A stretch of 64,000 nucleotides of DNA, from NCBI RefSeq assembly GCF_002836735.1, contig NZ_PJAS01000072.1:1-64000 (forward strand), in the 5' to 3' direction. Numbering within the stretch: the stretch's first letter is position 1; every line of letters begins with the position of its first letter. This document shows positions 56,291-64,000 of the stretch, one piece after another. Below the pieces are notes generated by a model. That model was not told where the DNA came from. It was given only the letters and a program-made list of their open reading frames with translations, and did no database searches. Source of the DNA: Psychrobacter sp. 4Bb. Lineage in GTDB: Bacteria > Pseudomonadota > Gammaproteobacteria > Pseudomonadales > Moraxellaceae. Position numbers and translations under genes: made by a program.

Positions 56291-56326
56291 AAAACCCCGA
56301 ACCTAGGGCGATTGGTTCAGGGTTTC
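56291..56326 (-). terminator. Minus-strand terminator 260 bases past the EEP gene
   Basis: On the minus strand AAACCC/GGGTTT and GAACC/GGTTC pair across one C-A mismatch, and TTTTTC follows the stem. It is far from the stop of the only upstream minus gene. Confidence 0.75.
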
Positions 56327-56482
56327 AATACTTCGTGTTATTGTTATTATCTCTCTTCCGTGCTGACTCATCCTAAGTCATTTAACGGTATCAATATAAG
56401 ACAGCGGGCTGACCTGTGCTTTTATTGATACTGTCTCAACACTACATCCATGCGTATCCTTGTGTTGATGGATGTATTATAG
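56327..56482 (-). other. Strongly structured non-coding stretch
   Basis: Several stems lie in close succession: TGACT/AGTCA (56364-56380); a hairpin at 56388-56431 with 9 pairs, one T-T mismatch and 3 more pairs; then an interleaved element, TCAACAC (56436-56442) with GTGTTGA (56462-56468), and TACATCCAT (56443-56451) with ATGGATGTA (56468-56476). The last two helices cross and cannot form as a simple nested structure. A minus-strand TATAAT (56482-56477) and the terminator at 56291-56326 bracket it. It is either a long 3' UTR or a small RNA. Confidence 0.35.
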
Positions 56483-56582
56483 GCCAATGAATTTGGTGCC
56501 GATAGAAGCTAAAGACTCTATTTTGCGTAAGCATATGCTTACATTATCTCTATGTATTACCGTTAATAAACAGCCTCTTTTA

Positions 56583-57713
56583 TTAACCAAAACTGCGCTG
56601 CTCTTGTCTGTGCTCTTCTGACACTTTTTCGCCTTCTTTCTTGCCTTCTTCGATTTTATTATCAGTCTCTTGGATATCTTCTGCTTGTGCAGTAGGCGCA
56701 TTGCCTTCTTGCTTACTTGCCTCTTCTGGCTCATATTGCAAGGTAGTCATCACAGGAAAATGATCAGATCCTACGGATGGCATACGCTGAATATCAACTA
56801 CCGTAAAACAGGCACTATGAAATATATGGTCTAGAGCCCAACGCAGAAATGGATATTTAACATGAAAGGTATTAATAAAATGTCGACCAATGCGAGGATC
56901 TAGCAGGCCAGAGATACGTTGGAAACGACGTGTGGTTTTTGACCAAGCGACATCATTGAGATCACCTGCCAGTATCGCCGTTTGGTCGTTTTCTTTAATG
57001 TGTTTACCTACCATGAGCAGCTCAGCATCACGTGTGGTGGACTTATCAGCTTCAGTTGGGCTAGGCGGCATGGGATGTAAGCAATATAACCAAATGACGC
57101 GGCCTCCTTGCAAACGCAACTGTGTATGAATAGACGGTATATCATCTATCATCAAATACTTAACTTCAGGATCAATTAGCTCAAGCTTAGAATACAAGTG
57201 CATACCATATAGATTATCTAGTGGCACTTTCACGGTGTAGGGATAGTCAGACTCGACTTGCTGTAAGGCTTGCTCCCATTTCTTATCACTCTCTAATGTA
57301 ATTAAGATATCCGGCTGCTTTTGCTTAACCAAATCAACCAGCTTTTGCGTTTCGTCATTGGGCGTCAATACGTTTGATACCATGATTTTTATTTGATGCG
57401 CTTGCCCTTCTGGCTTATCTTTTGCCTTTTGAACTTCTTTTTTCCACAGCTTAGTATATGGCAGTACCATTCTCAGCTGAAATGCTAACGTACCGCTCAA
57501 TACAACAAACAATATCCACTGCCATAACTCCCACTCTGAGAAAAACACTAACATGCCAAACCAAGCGATAATACCAAGCACCATTATTTGAATACGTGGA
57601 AACTCAACACCACGCACCCACCAGTTATCTAGCGGCAACCAGCCCCAGATTGTGACAAAGGCGATGAATCCTGCTAGACCTTGTAAGGCGTAATATAATA
57701 GTGAGAGATCCAT
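56583..57713 (-). CDS. Membrane-anchored endonuclease/exonuclease/phosphatase protein
   Basis: A 376-residue protein of the EEP fold. Two or three membrane helices lie in residues 1-80 (LLYYALQGLAGFIAFVTIWGW, IMVLGIIAWFGMLVFF). The catalytic part follows: MVSNVLTPN with a metal-binding Asn, ILITLESDKKW with the metal Glu, ILAGDLNDVAWS, LDHIFHS, and SVGSDHFPV near the end. The C-terminal 40 residues are Glu/Lys-rich and probably disordered. Such proteins may hydrolyse nucleic acid, phospholipid or sugar phosphates; the substrate cannot be told. The catalytic domain faces the periplasm or cytoplasm depending on helix count, which I cannot fix. Confidence 0.85.
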   Translation of the reverse strand: MDLSLLYYALQGLAGFIAFVTIWGWLPLDNWWVRGVEFPRIQIMVLGIIAWFGMLVFFSEWELWQWILFVVLSGTLAFQLRMVLPYTKLWKKEVQKAKDKPEGQAHQIKIMVSNVLTPNDETQKLVDLVKQKQPDILITLESDKKWEQALQQVESDYPYTVKVPLDNLYGMHLYSKLELIDPEVKYLMIDDIPSIHTQLRLQGGRVIWLYCLHPMPPSPTEADKSTTRDAELLMVGKHIKENDQTAILAGDLNDVAWSKTTRRFQRISGLLDPRIGRHFINTFHVKYPFLRWALDHIFHSACFTVVDIQRMPSVGSDHFPVMTTLQYEPEEASKQEGNAPTAQAEDIQETDNKIEEGKKEGEKVSEEHRQEQRSFG

Positions 57714-58152
57714 AAGTAGGTACTAACCGTTGATTAAAGTGTCGATAGAGCCGATGATGTATATTGGTTAAGCTTTTGTTTGATAAGAAATATCGTGTTT
57801 GTAACCCGCCTGACATCAAATAACTGACGTCGAGTAATTGTGTTTGAGACTTACTTTAGCACTTCAGAAGATTCTCGCCTACTGGTGAGTCTCAATTATG
57901 CGACAACTATCATAAAACGTTACAATATTGGCTCATTCAATATAATGAGTGCTTTATTAAACATTATATTTTTGAGGTCGTCAGATAGCCAAGTATCTCT
58001 TCAATAGTAATAACTTAAAGTTATAGTCGACATAGTTAATAGTGTATAGAAAACGACCAAATAATAGCCAAAACGCCTTGCTTTTTCGCGCCATTCACGG
58101 CATTGTTATCGGTTGACGATGCAACAAATAATTGTAAATAGGATTGAACTTC
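57714..58152. other. Divergent region upstream of asd
   Basis: AT-rich gap without a gene. A TATAAT (57941-57946) lies inside an inverted repeat, AATATAATG (57939-57947) with CATTATATT (57962-57970). It may be the asd promoter, about 205 bases upstream, but no good -35 was found. Confidence 0.35.
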
Positions 58153-59286
58153 ATGAGTGATTTAACAGTAGGTTTGGTAGGCTGGCGCGGTATGGTAGGG
58201 TCAGTATTGATACAACGTATGCAGGAAGAAAATGACTTCAACGGTATCACACCCGTGTTTTTTTCTACCAGTAATGCTGGTGGTGATGCACCAAAATTCG
58301 ATGGTATTGAAACCGGCCAACTAAAAGACGCTCATGATATTGACGCACTTGCTGCTTGTAATGTCGTTATTACTTGCCAAGGTGGTGACTATACGTCAAA
58401 AGTCCATCAACCATTGCGTGATAGTGGTTGGAACGGCTATTGGGTTGATGCGGCAAGTACCTTACGTATGAAAGATGACAGCATCATCGTTCTTGATCCA
58501 GTCAACCGTAACGTTATTGATAGTGCCCTAGCCAACGGCAAAAAAGACTTTATCGGTGGTAACTGTACCGTATCATTGATGCTAATGGCTATCGGTGAGC
58601 TGTTTAATAAAGGTTGGGTCGAATGGGTCAGCGCGATGACGTATCAAGCTGCTAGTGGCTCTGGCGCAAACAACATGCGCGAACTCATCAACGGTATGGG
58701 TGTGTTACGTGATGCCGTTCAAGACGAATTGGCTGACCCAGCTAGTGCTATTCTTGAGATTGATAAAAAAATCGCTCAAACTCAGCGTTCAGCAGACTTC
58801 CCTACACAATACTTCGGTGTACCACTGGCAGGTAGCTTGATTCCTTATATTGATGTGCAGCTAGAAAACAAACAGTCAAAAGAGGAATGGAAAGGCGGCG
58901 TCGAGACCAATAAGATCTTGGGTAATGATGAAACCAGTACGATTCCTATTGATGGTATGTGTGTACGCGTCGGCGCTATGCGTTGTCATGCGCAAGGCCT
59001 AACGATCAAGCTAAAAAAAGACATTCCGCTAGAAGAAATCGAAGCTGCACTCAAAAACAGTGGTAACGAATGGTTGGACTTGGTCGAAGATGACAAAGAA
59101 GCTACCATGAACCGCCTAACGCCAGTAGCAGTGACTGGCACCTTAACTGTTGCCCTAGGTCGCTTACGTAAGCTTAATATGGGCCCTGAGTATCTAGGTG
59201 CATTTACCGTTGGTGATCAATTGTTGTGGGGTGCAGCAGAACCATTACGTCGCATGCTTAATATCATCCGTGAGCAAAACGTCTAA
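58153..59286 (+). CDS. asd: Aspartate-semialdehyde dehydrogenase
   Basis: Asd reduces aspartyl phosphate to the semialdehyde, the branch point to lysine/diaminopimelate, threonine and methionine. The 377-residue protein begins with the NADP loop [14 protein letters not shown] and has the catalytic cysteine C138 in GGNCTVSLM and the substrate-binding [11 protein letters not shown]. It belongs to the gammaproteobacterial long form. I chose the ATG at 58153, 9 bases after AGGA; an in-frame TTG at 58144 lies in the site itself. It is monocistronic with its own terminator. Confidence 0.97.
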   Translation: MSDLTVGLVGWRGMVGSVLIQRMQEENDFNGITPVFFSTSNAGGDAPKFDGIETGQLKDAHDIDALAACNVVITCQGGDYTSKVHQPLRDSGWNGYWVDAASTLRMKDDSIIVLDPVNRNVIDSALANGKKDFIGGNCTVSLMLMAIGELFNKGWVEWVSAMTYQAASGSGANNMRELINGMGVLRDAVQDELADPASAILEIDKKIAQTQRSADFPTQYFGVPLAGSLIPYIDVQLENKQSKEEWKGGVETNKILGNDETSTIPIDGMCVRVGAMRCHAQGLTIKLKKDIPLEEIEAALKNSGNEWLDLVEDDKEATMNRLTPVAVTGTLTVALGRLRKLNMGPEYLGAFTVGDQLLWGAAEPLRRMLNIIREQNV

Positions 59287-59308
59287 CTCAGATACCTTAA
59301 ATGAAGCA

Positions 59309-59338
59309 CAAAAAAGACAGCGATTGCTGTCTTTTTTT
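59309..59338. terminator. Bidirectional terminator, asd and SOUL gene
   Basis: AAAAAGACAGC (59311-59321) and its complement (59326-59336) enclose GATT, with a long T-run after. It closes asd on + and the SOUL gene on the minus strand. Confidence 0.92.
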
Positions 59339-59350
59339 ATGGGCTGATTA

Positions 59351-60001
59351 TTATTCAGGTTGGTACGCAATCATTACCTCATTGCGACGTAAGAATGGTA
59401 GCGTCCAAGGCGGGTTATAACGTGCCAATTCAGGCTCGCCTGTAGGCGTCAAATTCTGGTCTTGCATCCATGTTTGCAGCGCTTCGGTTTTTTCCGCTAC
59501 TTTATCTTCTCCTGCGAGCCAAGAGAACTTAATCACACCGTACGTCTGTGCAGGTACTTCTATAATCTCAACGTTTGAATTATTTGGTTTAGGCAACGTT
59601 TGCATTGTATATTTACTAGGCATCGTAAATTGCACGCGCCACTTACCATCGTCTTGTTGCATACTGACTGGTGCTGTCATGGCAATTTTTTGTGGCTCAT
59701 TATCACTTTCTTTGTTATTAGCTTGCATCGTGACAGGTGCCGTCATACTGATTTTACTACTGTCTCCATATGGTGCTGTGTTATTACCAAAATTATAGTC
59801 CGCTAAAACCTTAAACCCTTCACGACTTGCTGAGTCTTGGTCACCACTCACCCACGTTTGCGCTACTAGCTGCTCATCATAACGACGCAGCTCAAAGTCA
59901 TCTACTTGGGTCAACACCGTATATTTCGGCTCTTCAGTAGCCATAGCCCCTCCTGATATCAATAATAAACCACTCAATAATAAGTAAGCTGTCTTTTTCA
60001 T
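59351..60001 (-). CDS. Exported SOUL heme-binding family protein
   Basis: A 216-residue protein with a signal peptide (MKKTAYLLLSGLLLISGGAMA) and one SOUL domain: YTVLTQVDDFELRRYDEQLVA, KISMTAPVTMQ, KIAMTAPVSM and RVQFTMPSKYT follow the family pattern, and FSWLAGEDKVAEK comes later. SOUL proteins bind heme or tetrapyrroles in eukaryotes; the bacterial role is unproven. The ATG at 60001 is preceded by GGAG 7 bases upstream, ruling out the longer frame. Location is periplasmic by the signal. It is convergent with asd. Confidence 0.88.
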   Translation of the reverse strand: MKKTAYLLLSGLLLISGGAMATEEPKYTVLTQVDDFELRRYDEQLVAQTWVSGDQDSASREGFKVLADYNFGNNTAPYGDSSKISMTAPVTMQANNKESDNEPQKIAMTAPVSMQQDDGKWRVQFTMPSKYTMQTLPKPNNSNVEIIEVPAQTYGVIKFSWLAGEDKVAEKTEALQTWMQDQNLTPTGEPELARYNPPWTLPFLRRNEVMIAYQPE

Positions 60002-60210
60002 GTCATGTCTCCAGCATCTAAAAGCATGGTGTGGCAATGATTATTACCTCACCTGTATAACTTCTACTGTATCAATAGACCTCTAGCACTGTCTGTGTCT
60101 TTTGGCGTGCTATCTGTATTTTTGGTTATGAAAAAGGGATGTCAAATAAAATCCCTAAAGAACATATTAACTATGTATCGATACCACTAAATATCCATGT
60201 CCAAAAAAAC

Positions 60211-61416
<1,206 letters not shown>

Positions 61417-61460
61417 TCCTGTTTAACATTCACGACCGTATAACGATATCTGTTGAAATA

Positions 61461-61495
61461 AAAAAGGGCTTAAGAATAATCTTAAGCCCTTTTTC
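61461..61495. terminator. Bidirectional terminator, tgt and NSS gene
   Basis: AAAAAGGGCTTAAGA (61461-61475) pairs perfectly with 61480-61494 around ATAA. It lies between two convergent genes. Confidence 0.93.
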
Positions 61496-61541
61496 TATGC
61501 TGCTTTTATCATTTAATGATTCGAATAGTGTCCTTTGACTA

Positions 61542-62894
61542 CTATCCCATCAATGACGTCACAAATACTACAATAACAGCGATTGGCGCGATGAATTTCG
61601 CAACGATTTGCCACAGCTGCCATGTACCATTAGATAAACCAAGCTCTTGCTGAATGTTACGTTGATCCATTTTCCAACCAACAAATACAATTGCAGCCAG
61701 ACCTGTTAGAGGCAGTAGGAACTTACTAGTAAGCTTATCTAATGCATCAAAGATACCATTACCCATGATAGTAAAGTCAGACCATAGGTTGAACGATAGC
61801 AATGCTGCAATACCTAACAACCAGATTACTGTACTTGCCACGATAGTCGATACAGTACGACTCATCGACGTACGCTCTTCTAACAACTCAACGGTTGGCT
61901 CAAGTAACGAGATAGATGAGGTGATAGCAGCAAAGGTAATAAGTAAGAAGAACAATGCACCAATGATAGTACCTGCACCCATGCTACCAAAAGCAATTGG
62001 CAAGCTTACAAAGATAAGACCAGGACCTGATGCAGGATCTAGACCATTGCTAAAGATGATTGGGAAGATAGCAAGACCAGCAGCCAACGCAATAACCGTA
62101 TCTAAAATAACAACAGTACGTGCTGTTTTTAGTAAGTTCACTTCACGGCCCAAGTACGAGCCATAAGCGACCATGATACCCATACCAATTGATAGGGTGA
62201 AGAAGGCATGACCTAATGCTGCAAGCATAACATCAGCCGTTAGTTTGCTAAGATCTGGCGTAAATAGGTAAGCAACTGCTTCACCAAACCCACCGTTCAT
62301 CATGTTATAACCGACGATAACGAACAGAATCACACCCAATAATGGCATCAAAATCTTAGCTGTTTTTTCGATACCACTTGTCACACCAATACCAACGATG
62401 ACAGCGGTTAAAATCATAAATACCGTATGCCAGATCGTCAATGTACCAGCTGATGCAAGCATAGCATCAAAGGTTGCAGCAACAGAATCACTGTCTTGAC
62501 CAGCAAAACTACCTGTTGCTACTTTAGTGATATAGTTAAGCGCCCAACCACCGATCACACTATAGAACGATAGAATTAAGAAGCCACCTAAGATACCAGT
62601 AGCACCAACGATGCCCCAACTACGTGACTTACCTTCAGTCGCTGCTACGTCTGAAAAAGTATTGACTGGGTTTTTTTGACCACGTCGACCAATTAACCAT
62701 TCAGCAACTAATATCGGAAAACCGACCAGCGCGATACAGAACAAATAGGCAATAACGAAAGCTGAACCACCGCTTTCGCCAACCATGTATGGAAATTTCC
62801 ATATGTTTCCTAAACCAACTGCTGAGCCTACTGCTGCCAATACGAAGCCAAAGCTTGAGCTCCATTGGGCATGTTCTTGTTTATTGATAGCCAT
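61542..62894 (-). CDS. Neurotransmitter:sodium symporter family transporter
   Basis: A 450-residue LeuT-fold secondary transporter of the NSS (SNF) family, which takes up amino acids or related amines with Na+. The first helix has the family motif GFVLAAVGSAVGLGNIWKFPYM with the unwound, ion-binding stretch, followed by GGSAFVIAYLFC and PILVAEWLIGRRGQ; about 11 helices are visible. FFTLSIGMGIMVAYGSYLG is the conserved sixth helix region. The start follows a GAGGACGG purine stretch. Substrate not identifiable; no binding protein or catabolic gene nearby. Confidence 0.92.
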   Translation of the reverse strand: MAINKQEHAQWSSSFGFVLAAVGSAVGLGNIWKFPYMVGESGGSAFVIAYLFCIALVGFPILVAEWLIGRRGQKNPVNTFSDVAATEGKSRSWGIVGATGILGGFLILSFYSVIGGWALNYITKVATGSFAGQDSDSVAATFDAMLASAGTLTIWHTVFMILTAVIVGIGVTSGIEKTAKILMPLLGVILFVIVGYNMMNGGFGEAVAYLFTPDLSKLTADVMLAALGHAFFTLSIGMGIMVAYGSYLGREVNLLKTARTVVILDTVIALAAGLAIFPIIFSNGLDPASGPGLIFVSLPIAFGSMGAGTIIGALFFLLITFAAITSSISLLEPTVELLEERTSMSRTVSTIVASTVIWLLGIAALLSFNLWSDFTIMGNGIFDALDKLTSKFLLPLTGLAAIVFVGWKMDQRNIQQELGLSNGTWQLWQIVAKFIAPIAVIVVFVTSLMG

Positions 62895-63087
62895 TTTTTC
62901 CGTCCTCGTGCTTCAATTAACGTTACTGATAATCTTCCTTGATCAACATAAATAGTCGGCTTTACCATTGGATTATTTAGTAAACGCTTCTATGTGAAAC
63001 GCCCAGCAACATTAAGAAAGAATTGATTACAATATTGTAAACGCTCAGTTTCTGCTAAGCGACCAAAAAAGTCAAGTGCTCATAAAT

Positions 63088-63117
63088 ATAAAAAGCCATA
63101 ACAAATAGTTATGGCTT
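63088..63117 (-). terminator. Terminator of lpxA
   Basis: AAGCCATAAC (63093-63102) and GTTATGGCTT (63108-63117) pair around AAATA; on the minus strand TTTTTATA follows. It lies about 80 bases past lpxA. The rest of the gap to the NSS gene shows nothing clear. Confidence 0.88.
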
Positions 63118-63196
63118 CTACGTAATTCGCCTTCATCCCACAAGAATTTAGCTGATTAAAAGTATCGAACTCATCATTAATCGAGTTATGCTTTCT

Positions 63197-63976
63197 TTAG
63201 CGCACAACACCGCGACTGCTATTTTGTAATGAATCAATAAGTAGCTGAATTTTTGGCTCTTTAGCCAATAGTTCACTATGTAAGACTTCCAACGCTTGTG
63301 CAGTGGTCAAACCTGATCTGAAAATCGTACGGTACGCTTGACGTAATACATTAATGGTTTCTTTTGACCAACCTTTACGGCGCATACCTTCGATATTGAG
63401 TCCATGAGCCTTTGCTGGATTGCCAGATACCATCGTAAATGCAGCCACATCTTTTAGAATGAGGCTTGCTCCACCAATCAAGCTATAGTCATCTACTGTA
63501 CAAAACTGATGTATGCCTGAGTTACCACCGATGATGGTATGGTCGCCAATAGTCACATGCCCCGCTACACCGACATTGTTAGCCAGTACGTTATGATCGC
63601 CAATGACACAATCATGTGCGACATGGGTGTTTACCATCAGTAGATTATGACTGCCGATTTTAGTCAGCTCGCCGTCTTGCGCTGTACCACGGTGTAAGCT
63701 ACAGGCTTCACGAATCGTATTGTGATCGCCGATTTCAAGCCAAGTGCGCTCACCTGCATATTTCAAGTCTTGAGGATCTTCACCAATACTCGCAAATTGA
63801 TAAAACTCATTGTGTTGGCCAATACGAGTCAGTTTAGTCACAACGACATGTCTATGCAAAACCGTATGCGCACCAATTGATACTTCATCACCAACGATAC
63901 AATAGGGCCCGATGATAGCAGTCTCGTCAATCTGCGCGGACGGTGAGATGAGTGCTGTAGGATGAATCTGACTCAT
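63197..63976 (-). CDS. lpxA: UDP-N-acetylglucosamine acyltransferase
   Basis: LpxA carries out the first step of lipid A synthesis, transferring a 3-hydroxyacyl chain from ACP to UDP-GlcNAc. The 259-residue protein is a left-handed beta-helix of hexapeptide repeats (AQIDETAIIGPYCIVGDEVSI pattern, shortened here to IGDHNVLANNVG and IGDHTIIGGNSG) with catalytic His121 in HVAHDCVIG, and the C-terminal helices from about residue 195 (GLNIEGMRRKGWS). It is the last gene in the window; fabZ or lpxD, its usual upstream partners, would lie just beyond 64000. Confidence 0.97.
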   Translation of the reverse strand: MSQIHPTALISPSAQIDETAIIGPYCIVGDEVSIGAHTVLHRHVVVTKLTRIGQHNEFYQFASIGEDPQDLKYAGERTWLEIGDHNTIREACSLHRGTAQDGELTKIGSHNLLMVNTHVAHDCVIGDHNVLANNVGVAGHVTIGDHTIIGGNSGIHQFCTVDDYSLIGGASLILKDVAAFTMVSGNPAKAHGLNIEGMRRKGWSKETINVLRQAYRTIFRSGLTTAQALEVLHSELLAKEPKIQLLIDSLQNSSRGVVR

Positions 63977-64000
63977 AAGATGGGCCCTTGTATCATTTGA

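Noticed and set aside
56477..56734. Open frame of 85 codons, Lys/Ser-rich, on the minus strand
   Set aside because: It is an out-of-frame reading of the Glu/Lys-rich tail of the EEP protein plus the gap; its composition follows from that repeat-like DNA.

Overview
This window looks like ordinary chromosome from a Psychrobacter-like member of the Moraxellaceae (Gammaproteobacteria). I base that on family knowledge rather than a database search: the order cmk-rpsA-ihfB-lapA-pyrF, the lptD-surA block divergent from amgK-murU, the tamA-tamB pair, moderate base composition with AT-rich intergenic DNA, and envelope proteins carrying long Asn/Ser/Asp-rich extensions. I found no insertion sequence, prophage, CRISPR array, rRNA or tRNA. 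Nearly every gene has a recognisable family.

Layout. 1-6032 (minus): HIT protein, mfd, rraA and a Rossmann oxidoreductase. 6272-6851 (plus): rpsT with its promoter, structured leader and terminator. 6924-15076 (minus): histidine phosphatase, metallophosphoesterase, then pyrF, lapA, ihfB, rpsA and cmk (nucleotides, translation and LPS control), then tadA and ung abutting each other. 15257-24841 (minus): clpA, clpS, a membrane coiled-coil protein, argC, hemE, proB and obgE. 25132-29739 (minus): a long-form GAPDH, a lipocalin with a disordered N-terminal half, and a MutT/ThiE-like fusion. 29881-30267 (plus): the 54-residue hemP behind a strong Fur box. 30348-38963 (minus): tamB and tamA. 39489-49025 (plus): an LplT-like MFS carrier, coq7, an exported repeat protein, a lipase-like lipoprotein, and cydA-cydB plus a 38-residue oxidase subunit. 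49208-51104 (minus): murU and amgK (peptidoglycan recycling). 51471-56102 (plus): lptD and surA. 56583-63976 is mixed: a membrane-anchored EEP-fold protein, asd, a SOUL protein, tgt, an NSS sodium symporter and lpxA.

How the genes work together. The strongest theme is outer-envelope biogenesis: lapA, tamA/tamB, lptD, surA, lpxA, amgK/murU and asd cover LPS synthesis and transport, outer-membrane protein folding and murein precursor supply. A second group serves translation and RNA quality (rpsT, rpsA, tadA, tgt, obgE, rraA) and DNA care (mfd, ung, mutT-like). Heme and respiration are represented by hemE, hemP, the SOUL protein, cydAB and coq7.

No clearly new multi-gene system is visible. The best leads for a second look are regulatory or architectural: a compact, strongly structured stretch at 56290-56480; a 13-bp inverted repeat that lets the end of rraA compete with its own terminator; a terminator-like hairpin touching the hemE ribosome binding site; and the disordered extensions and insertions in TamA, LptD, ClpA and the lipocalin. 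Start codons were adjusted where a ribosome binding site clearly favoured an internal codon; these choices are noted entry by entry.
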